A DNA stretch of 64,000 nucleotides from an uncultured Acidobacteriota bacterium (GTDB lineage Bacteria > Acidobacteriota > Blastocatellia > Pyrinomonadales > Pyrinomonadaceae), in contig CALMPJ010000044.1 in NCBI GenBank assembly GCA_937871585.1, positions 1 to 64,000 of the forward strand, in the 5' to 3' direction. Positions 41,126-50,752 of this stretch are shown here, one piece after another. The notes under the pieces were generated by a model, which saw only the letters and a list, made by a program, of their open reading frames with translations, searched no databases and was not told the origin of the DNA. The stretch's first letter is position 1. Every line of letters starts with the position of its first letter. The translations under genes were made by a program, and so were the position numbers.

Positions 41126-43075
41126 TTATGCCGTCATTTTTTCGATCACGCCGTAAGCGGCTTCGATGGCGTCGGCGAGTTTTTCGGGTTCGGTGCCGCC
41201 GCCTTCGGCCATGTCGGGTTTGCCGCCGCCGCGGCCGCCGACAATTGGTGCTATCTCGCGGATGATGTCGCCGGCCTTTATTTTTGAAGTAAGGTCATCG
41301 GACACGCGGACGATGATGCCGACCTTACCTTCGTCTTTGCGTCCGAGGACGACGACGCCGGATTTGAGGCGAGCTAGTAAGGTATCGGAGAGCTGACGTG
41401 TGCCGTTTGCATCGAGGCCGTCGACGACCTTTGCGGCGACCTTGACGCCGTTTATTTCTTTCGTATCGTCGCCGCCTTCGGATGCAGAGCCTTCGCCCAT
41501 GGCGATCTTTAGTTTGAGATCGTCCATCTCTTTGCGAGTGCGTTTCAGCTCATCGGCCATACGGGCGATGGCGTTCGGCAGATTGTCGCGCTGAGTCGAA
41601 AGCGCGGCGAGCGATTCGTCGATCAGGCGTTCGTCTTCGCGAAAACGATTGAACGCGTCGGTGCCTGTGATCGCACGAATTCGGCGAACGCCGGACGCGA
41701 TGGCTTCGTCGGTAGTGATCTTGAACGAACCGATGTCGCCCGTCGCACGAACGTGCGTTCCGCCGCAGAGTTCTTTCGAGAATGTTCCGTCGCCGACCGA
41801 CAGCACGCGAACTTCGCCGCCGTATTTCTCGCCAAACATCGCCACAGCACCCGAACGCATCGCATCCTCGATCTTCATCAGATCGGTCGTAACTTGTTCA
41901 TTCCGAAGTATTTCGCGGTTCACGAGATCTTCGACCTCGTTGATCTCAGCATCGGTCATCGGCTGATAATGTGCGAAATCGAACCGCAAAAAATTCGGAG
42001 CAACGACCGAACCAGCCTGCTTTACGTGCGTTCCCAGAACCTCTTTCAAAGCTGCGTGAACCAAATGTGTCGCCGTATGATTCCGCCGTGTAGCATCGCG
42101 CTTCGTCGAATCGACGGTCGCCGTGACCATGTCACCAACCGTGATCTCGCCCTTCTCGACCGTGACTTTGTGAATGATCAAGCCGGCGACCGGCGAGAAC
42201 GTATCGTTGACCGTAGCTCTCAAGTCAGAACCACCTGCGGTAGCGGGTGGTTGATCTTGCGCCGTGTTCAACCGCCCACTATCGTAGGCGGTTCTGACAA
42301 GAAAACCGCTATCACCAACCTGACCGCCGCTTTCGGCGTAGAATGGCGTTTGATCCAGAACGACGCTGGCCTGTTTGCCTTCGCCAATTGAATCGACTTG
42401 CGTATCGCCATCGAGCAAAGCCACGACCTTTGCTCCGTCGAATTCCGTCGTCTCATAGCCGTGAAAGACATTTGCACCAACTTTGTCGAGCAGCTCGGCA
42501 TAGACCGGCGATATCTCGCTCTTGCGTGTCGTTTTGCCGATGTCCGATTGCTGCTGAAGTGATTGCAGAGCGGCGTCAAACCTTGCGTTAAAATCGTCTT
42601 CTTCAAACTCGAGACCGTTCTCTTCGAGAAAAACGCGGATCAGATCGCGAGGCGTGCCGAACGTGTCATAGAGCGTTGCGATCGAACGGAAAAGATCATC
42701 ATCTTTCGGCGTCGAAGCAGAAATGCCGAGTTCGCCTAGCTTGCCGAGACCGACAGTAACTGTACTGCCAAACCGCTCTTCCTCGAGCCGGACCATCTTG
42801 CCGATGAATTCGCGTTGGGTTTCGAGTTCGGGAAATGCGCCTTTGAAATTGTCGACGACCACGTCGCAGACCTTGTAGAAAAACGGTTCCTTGAGCCCCA
42901 GATGTTCGCGGCCGTGGTAGATCGCGCGGCGCATTATTTTGCGGAGAACGTAGTTGCGGCCTTCGTTGCCGGGCAATATGCCGTCGGCAATTGCAAACGC
43001 CGTCGCACGCGCATGATCGGCGATAACGCGCGAAGTAAACTGCTGAGATTCGGTCAAAGTCTCGTAAACACTCAT
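41126..43075 (-). CDS. alaS: alanyl-tRNA synthetase lacking the catalytic domain
   Basis: A 649-residue protein that begins at the point corresponding to about residue 280-290 of a normal 870-residue AlaRS. It keeps the tRNA-binding domain (RVIADHARATAFAIADG, GNEGRNYVLRKIMRRAIYHGREHLG), the editing domain with all four zinc ligands (H333, H337 in HTATHLVH; C437, H441 in CGGTHV) and the C-terminal DHHA1 domain (GGRGGGKPDMAEGGG). The whole class II aminoacylation domain with motifs 1-3 is absent, and upstream lies the end of a different gene. No clear Shine-Dalgarno precedes the start. Residues 260-284 are encoded by an inserted REP doublet. It could be a trans-editing deacylase, one half of a split AlaRS, or a decaying or misassembled gene. 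Confidence 0.85.
   Translation of the reverse strand: MSVYETLTESQQFTSRVIADHARATAFAIADGILPGNEGRNYVLRKIMRRAIYHGREHLGLKEPFFYKVCDVVVDNFKGAFPELETQREFIGKMVRLEEERFGSTVTVGLGKLGELGISASTPKDDDLFRSIATLYDTFGTPRDLIRVFLEENGLEFEEDDFNARFDAALQSLQQQSDIGKTTRKSEISPVYAELLDKVGANVFHGYETTEFDGAKVVALLDGDTQVDSIGEGKQASVVLDQTPFYAESGGQVGDSGFLVRTAYDSGRLNTAQDQPPATAGGSDLRATVNDTFSPVAGLIIHKVTVEKGEITVGDMVTATVDSTKRDATRRNHTATHLVHAALKEVLGTHVKQAGSVVAPNFLRFDFAHYQPMTDAEINEVEDLVNREILRNEQVTTDLMKIEDAMRSGAVAMFGEKYGGEVRVLSVGDGTFSKELCGGTHVRATGDIGSFKITTDEAIASGVRRIRAITGTDAFNRFREDERLIDESLAALSTQRDNLPNAIARMADELKRTRKEMDDLKLKIAMGEGSASEGGDDTKEINGVKVAAKVVDGLDANGTRQLSDTLLARLKSGVVVLGRKDEGKVGIIVRVSDDLTSKIKAGDIIREIAPIVGGRGGGKPDMAEGGGTEPEKLADAIEAAYGVIEKMTA
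42224..42298 (-). repeat. REP-like doublet (family A), exactly 75 bp, in frame in alaS
   Basis: Outer arms GTCAGAACCGCC and GGTGGTTCTGAC face each other (11 of 12 complementary). Inside are two hairpins, CCGCC/GGGCGG and CCACC/GGTGG. Length is 25 codons, adding residues Val260 to Asp284 to the AlaRS editing domain right after the conserved AESGGQVGDSG block. Confidence 0.8.
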
Positions 43076-43110
43076 CTTGTGAATACTATAACAAATCGCA
43101 GATGTTAGTT

Positions 43111-44427
43111 TTAGACCGCAACGGCGTGCTTTCTGTAGAAGATGTTGAGAACGATGGTCAATGCGAAAGAAAGACCCGTAACCACGATCAATCCGAGGAA
43201 CGCCACCGCAAAATCGCCGCCGTTCGCGTCGGCAATGCGACCGGTAATGATCGTGCCTAAGGCTCCGCCTATGGTTTCGATGACGGTCACGGCTCCGAGT
43301 ATCTTGCCGTATTCGCGTGTGCCGAAATAATCGGCGACGAGTAGTTGCAGTAGCACGAATGTGCCGCCGTAATTGAGTCCGAACAATATCGCGAATAGAT
43401 AAACGGTGGTCGAATCGAAGTAGAGAAACACTAGCGTCGACAAGAACATCGTCGATGCGGAAACGAGCATCACACGCGACGTTGCGAATTTGTCAGCAAG
43501 GAATCCGTAGACAAATTTGCCGGCAATACTGAGAATGAAGAGCAGCGACTGGACGCCCGCGGCCTGTGCCGATGTGAATCCGATGCTTGGCCCTTGCAGA
43601 TAAAGGTTCAACTGTTGACTGACGACAAATAGAGCGTAAAAGACCAATGCCGCGCAGATCGAAAATATCCAGAATTGCGGGGTTCTGATGGCTTGCACTA
43701 GCGTCATTCCTGCAAGTTCGGCTTTGCTCGTATTCTCATCTGTCACCGCCTGTGTCGGATCGCCGTCGGGCAATACGCCAATATCTTCGGGCTTGTTCTT
43801 AACAAAGACGATCACGGCCGGGAGCAGTATGAACCAGACGAGAAGACTGACGAGCAGCATCGCCGTTCGCCAGCCGTAACGCTCGATCAGCGGATTTGAG
43901 ATCTGCGGAATAACCGCTCCGCCAAAGCTTGTGCCGGTGTAAACAATTCCAAGAGCAAGGCCGCGACGACGCACAAACCAGTTGGAAACCAAAACTGTAT
44001 TGACCAGCACGCCTACAAACCCGAGCGAAGCTCCTAGCAACGCGTGTGAAGCATAGACCGACAACGCCGAGGTTGACTGCGAGTAGAGCCCGAGGCCGCC
44101 GCCGAGAATTACGCAGCCGATGATCATCATCGTGCGGGCATTCAATTTTTGCAGCAAATAGCCCGCGACCGGAGCGAGAAAACCGGCAAGCAAAAACGTC
44201 ATCGCCGGAGCAACGCCGTAAACCGATTGGATATTTTCCTTCGACACTGCACCCGACGCGATGAGGTCTGCCTGAATGAACTTGTAGAAAACAGGAATGC
44301 CGCCGATCGACAGGCCGTTGCTTACAAGCAGCGCCAGCGTTGCGATCGCAACTATTGCCCAGCCGTAAAAGAATCTACTGTTCGAGGTTTGTTTAGCTTC
44401 GTCGCTCAAGTGATTTGAGGTTAGCAC
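43111..44427 (-). CDS. MFS transporter (oxalate/formate antiporter or monocarboxylate-like)
   Basis: A 438-residue 12-helix major facilitator. N-terminal FFYGWAIVAIATLALLVSNGLSIGGIPVFYKF is typical of the OFA/MCT branch; RRRGLALGIVYTGTSFGGAV is the loop 2-3/4-5 region. A soluble central loop contains NKPEDIGVLPDG. It is divergent from the LacI-type regulator with a symmetric operator between them, so transcription is probably controlled by it. Substrate likely an organic or sugar acid, in keeping with the neighbouring uronate genes. Confidence 0.82.
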   Translation of the reverse strand: MLTSNHLSDEAKQTSNSRFFYGWAIVAIATLALLVSNGLSIGGIPVFYKFIQADLIASGAVSKENIQSVYGVAPAMTFLLAGFLAPVAGYLLQKLNARTMMIIGCVILGGGLGLYSQSTSALSVYASHALLGASLGFVGVLVNTVLVSNWFVRRRGLALGIVYTGTSFGGAVIPQISNPLIERYGWRTAMLLVSLLVWFILLPAVIVFVKNKPEDIGVLPDGDPTQAVTDENTSKAELAGMTLVQAIRTPQFWIFSICAALVFYALFVVSQQLNLYLQGPSIGFTSAQAAGVQSLLFILSIAGKFVYGFLADKFATSRVMLVSASTMFLSTLVFLYFDSTTVYLFAILFGLNYGGTFVLLQLLVADYFGTREYGKILGAVTVIETIGGALGTIITGRIADANGGDFAVAFLGLIVVTGLSFALTIVLNIFYRKHAVAV

Positions 44428-44469
44428 ACAAATTCACGCAACGCCCATTTTTGAGCTTGTATTTATTGT

Positions 44470-44485
44470 ATGTTAGCGTTAACAT
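44470..44485. promoter_or_regulatory. LacI-family operator
   Basis: ATGTTAGCGTTAACAT is a near-perfect palindrome with the CG centre typical of LacI/GalR operators. It lies 14 bases upstream of the LacI-type gene start and 43 bases upstream of the divergent MFS gene start, suited to control both. Confidence 0.7.
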
Positions 44486-44498
44486 ATTCCTACCTTTA

Positions 44499-45548
44499 AT
44501 GCCGACTGAACTAAAGAAAAAGACCGCCACGCTGAGTGACATCGCCGAAGCCGCCGGAGTCGCCGCGATGACCGTTTCACGTGTTGTCAGCGGCGTCGGC
44601 TATGTCAGCGAGAGTACACGCGAGCGGGTTCTTAAGGCTCTGAAAGATCACAATTTTCGGCGAAACGGCCTCGCACGCGGACTGAAACGCAGGTCAACGG
44701 AAACCGTCGGCTTGGTGCTTGGCGACATCTCGAATCCCTATTCGACCGAGCTCGCACGCGGCGTTCGCGAAACTCTTTTGAGCCGCGGATTCAACTTGTT
44801 CATCTGTATCAGCGACGCCGGCGAGACGGAGGACACGCAGGCGTTCAAGTCGCTGGCCGAACATAGTGTTGACGGCATCATCGTTGCGACAAGATCGAAT
44901 AAGGGCGGCGACAAGTACCTGCGTGAATTGGTTGAAACAAACGTGCCGGTCGTTGCGCTTGGCCGCGATCTTGAGCATCGACACGTCGATCTGGTCGGTA
45001 CCGACAATTTCAAAGGCGGCTTTGTCGCGACCGAACACCTGATCGAGCGCGGACATAAACGGATCGCATTTCTCGGTGCAAACCTTTCGGTCGGCTCGCA
45101 GCTAAAGCGATTGCAAGGTTATGTGGCGGCACTTGAAGAGAACGCGATCGCTGTCGATGACGAACTTGTCGTTGGTCATGGCGATGACAACGTCGGCGGA
45201 TACTCAACCGAAGAGATCGGATTCGAGGGAATGAAGCGGCTCTTGTCACTCAAGAACAGGCCGACCGCTGTTTTCGCACGTAACGATTTTACGGCGATCG
45301 GAGCAATGCGTGCGATCAGCGATGCGGGCCTCAGCATTCCGAAAGACGTAGCTGTCGTAGGTTTTGACGACATTCCGATGGCTGCGCGAATGTCGCCGTC
45401 GCTTACGACGGTACGTCAGCCGATGCGGCTGCAGGGCGAGATAGCGGCGACGATGCTGCTCGACAGAATTACTTCGAAAACACCGATACGCAGACGGCAA
45501 CGAGTGCTCGATTGCGAGTTGATCGTTCGAGAATCGAGCAGCGAATGA
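44499..45548 (+). CDS. LacI-family transcriptional regulator
   Basis: 349 residues from the ATG at 44499; the upstream open frame crosses the operator and is unlikely. N-terminal HTH with hinge: [22 protein letters not shown] (given to mark residues about 9-30). Effector domain: [55 protein letters not shown], all standard for periplasmic-binding-like sugar sensors. Transcribed just ahead of the transporter-SDR-lyase genes. Effector probably a uronate pathway intermediate, inferred from context. Confidence 0.9.
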   Translation: MPTELKKKTATLSDIAEAAGVAAMTVSRVVSGVGYVSESTRERVLKALKDHNFRRNGLARGLKRRSTETVGLVLGDISNPYSTELARGVRETLLSRGFNLFICISDAGETEDTQAFKSLAEHSVDGIIVATRSNKGGDKYLRELVETNVPVVALGRDLEHRHVDLVGTDNFKGGFVATEHLIERGHKRIAFLGANLSVGSQLKRLQGYVAALEENAIAVDDELVVGHGDDNVGGYSTEEIGFEGMKRLLSLKNRPTAVFARNDFTAIGAMRAISDAGLSIPKDVAVVGFDDIPMAARMSPSLTTVRQPMRLQGEIAATMLLDRITSKTPIRRRQRVLDCELIVRESSSE

Positions 45549-45555
45549 GGTCAGT

Positions 45556-46878
45556 ATGAGCGAAACAGAACAAACGAACGGTTCAGGATTCAAGATGCGA
45601 GGCGTTCGCTGGGTCATCATCGGCCTCGTGTTTTTTGCGACGCTCATCAACTACATCGACCGTCTGACGATCTCCGTCCTCGCTCCGGCGATCATGGAAT
45701 CGTTCCGGCTGACGAATACCGAATTTGGCGCGATCGCGACTTGGTTTTTGCTGGCGTACACGATCAGCCAGAGCGCGTCCGGCAAGCTTTACGACAAGAT
45801 CGGTGTGAAGAAAGGCTTCACTGTCTCGATCATCGTATGGTCGCTCGCGGGAATTGCGACTGCGTGGGCGAATGGCGTACGTGCATTGGCGGCCTGTCGA
45901 TTTATGCTCGGACTCGGCGAAGCCGGCAACTGGCCCGGAGCGGCAAAGACCGTCTCGGAATGGTTTCCGGCCCGGCAGCGTGCGTTCGGGATGGCGATCT
46001 TTAACAGCGGAGCCGCCATCGGTTCGATCGTCGCTCCGCCGATCATCATCGGGCTGCACAGTTATTTCAAGGCGAACGGCGGCGATTGGCACGAGGTATT
46101 CATCTTCACTGGTGCACTCGGCTTTGTATGGCTCGCTGCGTGGTGGCTGATCTACGATTCGCCCGAGAATCACAAATGGATCACGCCCGAAGAATATCGG
46201 CTGATCAAAGAGCAAGACGAAGTCGAGACGACTGAAACGCCGGTCGAGACAGAACGAGAGATCGGATGGTTCGAGCTGCTCACGTATCGGCAGACGTGGA
46301 GCATCATTCTCGCTCGTCTGCTCGTCGATCCGGTTTGGTGGCTTTATATTACGTGGCTGCCGCTTTATTTGAATCAAGTTCACGGATTTGATCTGAAACA
46401 GATCGGGCTGTTCGCGTGGGTGCCGTTCGTAGCGGCAGATGCCGGCAGCCTGTTCGGCGGCTGGCTCTCGGGCCATTTGATCGGCCGCGGCTGGAGCGTG
46501 AATTCGGCACGAAGAGCAGTGATCATCTTTGCCGCATGCTTGATGCCGGCCGGCATTTTTGCCGCGTTTACAGCGAGCGCAATGCTGGCACTCGTGCTGA
46601 TCGCGATCGTTCTGTTCGGATTTCAGGTTTGGATCAACAACGTGCAGACCTTGCCGAGCGATATGTTCCCGTCGCGAGCAGTCGGCTCGGTCGCCGGTCT
46701 CGGCGGAACAGGAGCGGGCATCGGTTCGATGATATTTACATTCACAACAGGTTGGGTAACGGACAACTTCTCGTACGCGCCGATCCTGATCGCTGCCGGT
46801 TTGTTGGCACCGATCGGCACGGCAGTGCTATTGCTGCTTGCCGGCAATATCAGAAAAGTAACACTCAAGGCATCTTGA
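45556..46878 (+). CDS. MFS transporter of the hexuronate/sugar-acid (ACS) type
   Basis: A 440-residue 12-helix transporter. VRWVIIGLVFFATLINYIDRLTISVLAPAI is the anion:cation symporter family start (ExuT, GarP, DgoT); GLGEAGNWPGAAKTVSEWF and FNSGAAIGSIVAPPII are conserved. Starts seven bases after the LacI-type gene with GAGG upstream. Most likely imports monomeric or dimeric uronates across the inner membrane for the pathway encoded nearby. Confidence 0.88.
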   Translation: MSETEQTNGSGFKMRGVRWVIIGLVFFATLINYIDRLTISVLAPAIMESFRLTNTEFGAIATWFLLAYTISQSASGKLYDKIGVKKGFTVSIIVWSLAGIATAWANGVRALAACRFMLGLGEAGNWPGAAKTVSEWFPARQRAFGMAIFNSGAAIGSIVAPPIIIGLHSYFKANGGDWHEVFIFTGALGFVWLAAWWLIYDSPENHKWITPEEYRLIKEQDEVETTETPVETEREIGWFELLTYRQTWSIILARLLVDPVWWLYITWLPLYLNQVHGFDLKQIGLFAWVPFVAADAGSLFGGWLSGHLIGRGWSVNSARRAVIIFAACLMPAGIFAAFTASAMLALVLIAIVLFGFQVWINNVQTLPSDMFPSRAVGSVAGLGGTGAGIGSMIFTFTTGWVTDNFSYAPILIAAGLLAPIGTAVLLLLAGNIRKVTLKAS

Positions 46879-46905
46879 TCAATTTTGGAGCAACACAATA
46901 AATAA

Positions 46906-47673
46906 ATGAAAAACTTCTTCGATTTCACTGGAAAAACCGTCCTCATCACCGGAGCGTCAAGCGGCATCGGCCGTGCGACCGCGGAACTTTTTGGCCGCCA
47001 AGGCGCGTCCGTCGCGATCACATATCACAACAACAGTGCCGGAGCCGACGCTGCGGTGGCGGCCATCAGCGAAGCCAGCGGCAAGGCGATCGCTATCAAG
47101 GCCGACGTTCGCGAGAAAGCCGAGATCGACGCGACCGTTCGTCATGTCGAGAGCGAATTCGGCGGCGTGGACATACTCGTGAACAATGCAGGTTCGCTCG
47201 TGGAACGGTTGAGAACGATGGAAATGACCGAGGAACGCTGGAACGAAGTGATGTACCTCAACGCCACAAGCGCATTCTTCGCCGTTCAAGCCGTCGTACC
47301 AAAGATGCTCGAGAAAGGTTCGGGTGTGATCGTAAATGTCACCTCAATTGCAGGCCGCAACGGCGGCGCACTTGGCTCGATCCATTATTCATCGGCAAAG
47401 GCCGCGATGCTGACGATGACCAAAGGCCTAGCGAAAGAGTTTGCTTCGCAAGGTATTCGCGTGAATGCCGTTTCGCCCGGCGTGATCGACACACCTTATC
47501 ACGAGACATTCACGACCGCAGAGATCATGGAAAATCTTCGGAAGGCAATACCGATGGGCCGCGAAGGCCGCCCCGACGAGGTCGCTGGTGTAATTGCTTT
47601 TCTCGCATCTGACGCCGCTAGCTATCTGTGCGGCGAGACGATCGAGATCAACGGCGGACTTTTGATGGACTAA
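46906..47673 (+). CDS. SDR reductase, probable KduD/DEH-reductase role
   Basis: A 255-residue classical SDR. TGASSGIGRATAEL cofactor loop, LVNNAGSL, VTSIAGR and YSSAK catalytic residues, VSPGVIDTPYH and ETIEINGGLLMD end. By sequence it is FabG-like; by context, between a uronate transporter and a polysaccharide lyase, it most likely reduces 5-keto-4-deoxyuronate or DKII to 2-keto-3-deoxygluconate. The function assignment is inference; the fold is certain. Confidence 0.82.
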   Translation: MKNFFDFTGKTVLITGASSGIGRATAELFGRQGASVAITYHNNSAGADAAVAAISEASGKAIAIKADVREKAEIDATVRHVESEFGGVDILVNNAGSLVERLRTMEMTEERWNEVMYLNATSAFFAVQAVVPKMLEKGSGVIVNVTSIAGRNGGALGSIHYSSAKAAMLTMTKGLAKEFASQGIRVNAVSPGVIDTPYHETFTTAEIMENLRKAIPMGREGRPDEVAGVIAFLASDAASYLCGETIEINGGLLMD

Positions 47674-47674
47674 T

Positions 47675-49663
47675 ATGCGAAATAAATCCATTGCACTATT
47701 ACTGATCTTTTGCTTTTCAGGAAGTCTTGTCGTATCCCAAGACAACCAGGAACTTCAGGCTGAAAAGGCCGCTAATGCGAAGCTGAAAGGCGAGCATCCG
47801 CTCGTCGCTCTCTCGAAAAGCAAGCCGTCGAGCCTGCGTAAGGAACTCGAAAATGTGCATCCTCGCGTTTTCATGACGCAGGCTGACATCGACGCTCTTA
47901 AGAGAAAGGCGACGGTGAACAAGACATTGTGGGAGATCGCGATCTCGCGAGTGCGGGCTTTGAATGTGGAGCCGCCAAAGCCGCCGGCTGAGGAACGCCG
48001 CGTGCAGAATGAGGTCGGGCTCGGCATCGCAGAGGCAGCATTTATTTACAAGATAACGGGCGAAAAGAAGTATCTCGACGCTGCCAAAAAGTATATGGAC
48101 GCCGCCGTCAGTTACGACATTTGGGGCTACTCATACAACAAGCCCAACGTCGATCTCGCCGCCGGGCATCTACTCTACGGAATGGGCTGGGCGTATGACT
48201 TGCTTTATCACGATCTGACCGAAGCTGAGAAGACGAAGTATCGCGACAAGCTGATCAAACAGGCGCGACTGCTCTATGATTTCTTCAAACCGAAGTCCGG
48301 AAAGACCTACGCATACAGCCAGAACCACACATTCATTCCGATCACAGGACTCGCCGTCGCTGCTTATACACTGATGGGCGAAACTGATGAAGCGAAAGAT
48401 TGGGCGGCTGTTTCGCGGGCGATCTACGACCGTGTGCTGGCGACATATACCAAGGACGGCTACTTCTACGAGAGTATGGAATATTGGATATTCTCAACGC
48501 CGTGGCTCGTGCATTATATGGACGCTCACGCCCATGCGACCGGCGAAAATCTGTACGAGACGACGCCGGGATTTCGCAAAGCACACAAGTATGTTGCCCA
48601 CATTACGCTGCCGGGCGGCGAGTTCAATTTCGACTACGGCGACATTTACGCAGGGCCGATCACACGTGCTAGAAAGGGCGACGATTACAAACGCGAACGG
48701 ATCAACGGCCGATTCCGCACGAACTACAACATCCTCTATAATCTCGCGAACCGCTACAACGACGGCGAGGCTCAGGGCGTCGCTAACTGGCTCAAGTCAA
48801 AGAATCAGGTCAACGCCGAAGAGATCTGGACGTTCATTTGGTACAACATGGACATCAATGCCGTGCCGATAAACCAGCAGGCTCGCTGGCATTATTTTCC
48901 CGATCACGAGGTTGTGTTCTGGCGTTCCGGCTGGGACGACAATGCGACTGCGGTCTCGTTCAAAGCAGGCCCGCCTGAGGGACATTCGGCTACGACAAAG
49001 GTCAAGGCGTTTCCCGATTGGCGTCTGTCGAGCGGCCACGCACATCCTGATGCGGGCAGCTTTATCGTATGGTCGAATGGCCGCTATTTGACCGGCGACT
49101 CCGGCTACGCGGGCGTGCCGCTGACCGAGCATCACAACACAGTGACCTTCGGCGGCAAAGGCCAGGGCGACGAAGGAAAGGGTCATGACGCATTCGCAGG
49201 CATAGCGTACGACTTGATGAACAAGATACTGCTGCGTGATCTGATCATCGGCAGTCACGGATTTTCAGTCGCTGCGGAGCTCTCATCGGCATACCAGCCT
49301 GAGTTGGGCATCGTGAAATTCTTGCGAAAATTCAGCTTTTCGTCGACGGGTGAGATCGAGATCGATGACCGAATCCAAACGCAACGCGACCAGGTGATAA
49401 CGTCGTATCTTCATAGCGACACGTCGATCGTTAAGAGCGGCAAGTTGTTCGAGTTCGAGCCCGGAAAGCCAAGTTTGCTCGTCGAACTGATGCAGCCGGA
49501 GCTCTACAATACCGTTATCGAACCTAATGTCCTCACAGCTCCGGGACGGCCCGGAAGCGTCGATAAAGGCGAGCGTGAAGAACGCGGCGTACGTCTGGCG
49601 ATCTCACCACGATCGCCTGCTAAGCAAGTACAAATAGTAGTTCGAATGAAGATCAAACCCTAA
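47675..49663 (+). CDS. secreted heparinase II/III-like polysaccharide lyase
   Basis: 662 residues with signal peptide (MRNKSIALLLIFCFSGSLVVSQ). Residues about 60-400 form an alpha/alpha-toroid typical of polyuronate lyases (HPRVFMTQADIDALKRKA; SQNHTFIPITGLAVAA with Asn-His of the active site; WIFSTPWLVHYMDAHAHATG). The C-terminal beta-sandwich starts around 410 (WHYFPDHEVVFWRSGWDDNATAVSFKAG) and has SSGHAHPDAGSFIVWSNG, the heparinase II/III signature. Cleaves uronate-containing polymers by beta-elimination; whether alginate, glucuronan or another polymer cannot be fixed. Starts two bases after the SDR stop. Confidence 0.82.
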   Translation: MRNKSIALLLIFCFSGSLVVSQDNQELQAEKAANAKLKGEHPLVALSKSKPSSLRKELENVHPRVFMTQADIDALKRKATVNKTLWEIAISRVRALNVEPPKPPAEERRVQNEVGLGIAEAAFIYKITGEKKYLDAAKKYMDAAVSYDIWGYSYNKPNVDLAAGHLLYGMGWAYDLLYHDLTEAEKTKYRDKLIKQARLLYDFFKPKSGKTYAYSQNHTFIPITGLAVAAYTLMGETDEAKDWAAVSRAIYDRVLATYTKDGYFYESMEYWIFSTPWLVHYMDAHAHATGENLYETTPGFRKAHKYVAHITLPGGEFNFDYGDIYAGPITRARKGDDYKRERINGRFRTNYNILYNLANRYNDGEAQGVANWLKSKNQVNAEEIWTFIWYNMDINAVPINQQARWHYFPDHEVVFWRSGWDDNATAVSFKAGPPEGHSATTKVKAFPDWRLSSGHAHPDAGSFIVWSNGRYLTGDSGYAGVPLTEHHNTVTFGGKGQGDEGKGHDAFAGIAYDLMNKILLRDLIIGSHGFSVAAELSSAYQPELGIVKFLRKFSFSSTGEIEIDDRIQTQRDQVITSYLHSDTSIVKSGKLFEFEPGKPSLLVELMQPELYNTVIEPNVLTAPGRPGSVDKGEREERGVRLAISPRSPAKQVQIVVRMKIKP

Positions 49664-50748
49664 AGCTTGACTACCTCGGAGCCGGCAAGCATGAATGCAC
49701 CGGCTCCGTAAACTTCCCAACTGTCGGCGTTGAAATTACGTCGCGGGTCCGCACCGATCGGCTGCGTCCAGCCAACTTTACCATCTGCGTGAACGAGTCC
49801 GTTCAATGCCGTCCAGCCTTTGCGAACGATCGGCAGGTACTTTTTCTTGTCGAGAATTTTGTTGTTGATTCCCCACGCCATCGCGTAAATGTGAAAGCCG
49901 GAGCCGCTCGCTTCGCCGCCGGGATATGCGTCCGCGTCGAGCAAACTTGAACGCCACAAACCGTCCGGCTGCTGGATCGAAGCAAGGCGCTCGACCATTT
50001 CTTTGTATTGCTGAAGGTAAAAACTGCGTGTCGGATGATCTTTCGGTAGCTCCTTGAGCAATCGAACGAGGCCGCCAACGACCCAACCGTTTCCGCGGCT
50101 CCAGAAGATCTTTTTGCCGTTCGCCTCGCGTCGGTCGGTCGCGGCACCTTTGATCAGAAAGTTGGCGTCTCGTGCGTAAAGATGCTCTTCGTTGTCGTAA
50201 AGCCGATCGAATGTTTCTTTGTATAGGCGATCGTTTAGAGCGAGATACGAAATGTCGCCCGTGGTTTTTGCAAGCTTTGCCAAGGTTGGCGGTGCCATAA
50301 AGATCGCGTCGCACCACCACCAAGTGATCCCATGTTTTGCGACCTCATTGCCGGTTTCTTTGTTTAGGCGTTCGACAACATCGATAGTTGGCTGCAGCAT
50401 CTTTTTGTCTCTCTTGATGCGATACAGATCGATGTAGGTCTGGTTGATCGCGATGTCGTCCGCGTGATCGAAACGCGGTCCGGGCTTCCACTCATTCTTT
50501 TCGCCCATTTCGAGCATCGCGTTCATTAGATCCTGCGACTTTGTCGTCTCGTAAGCTGCAAAAACTCCGGCGTAAAATGCACCGTTGGTCCAGTCGTAGA
50601 GCTTGTGCTTGGGATTAGCAAGCTGCCATTTGGCGACTGCGAGCATTCTCGCCTCGATGTTCTTGCGTTTGAACAGATCCGGGCTCTGTGCAAATGCGTT
50701 TGCCGACATGGAAAGAATGATCAAAAGCGCAAATGGTCGTAATTTCAT
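49660..50748 (-). CDS. GH88/GH105 unsaturated uronyl hydrolase
   Basis: 362 residues with signal peptide (MKLRPFALLIILSMSANAFAQ). The (alpha/alpha)6 barrel has RFDHADDIAINQTYIDLYRI, GITWWWCDAIFMAPPTLAKLA and IFWSRGNGWVVGGLVRLL, standard for YteR/YesR-type GH105 and GH88 enzymes. It hydrates and releases the unsaturated uronic acid left by a lyase. Its stop overlaps that of the convergent lyase gene by three bases. Last gene of the leftward operon. Confidence 0.88.
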   Translation of the reverse strand: MKLRPFALLIILSMSANAFAQSPDLFKRKNIEARMLAVAKWQLANPKHKLYDWTNGAFYAGVFAAYETTKSQDLMNAMLEMGEKNEWKPGPRFDHADDIAINQTYIDLYRIKRDKKMLQPTIDVVERLNKETGNEVAKHGITWWWCDAIFMAPPTLAKLAKTTGDISYLALNDRLYKETFDRLYDNEEHLYARDANFLIKGAATDRREANGKKIFWSRGNGWVVGGLVRLLKELPKDHPTRSFYLQQYKEMVERLASIQQPDGLWRSSLLDADAYPGGEASGSGFHIYAMAWGINNKILDKKKYLPIVRKGWTALNGLVHADGKVGWTQPIGADPRRNFNADSWEVYGAGAFMLAGSEVVKL

Positions 50749-50752
50749 GGTT

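Noticed and set aside
43682-43702. GGGTTCTGATGG as another family-A REP unit
   Set aside because: It lies in the MFS gene, encodes a conserved Thr-Pro-Gln-Phe-Trp segment, lacks a partner arm and cannot form the hairpin.
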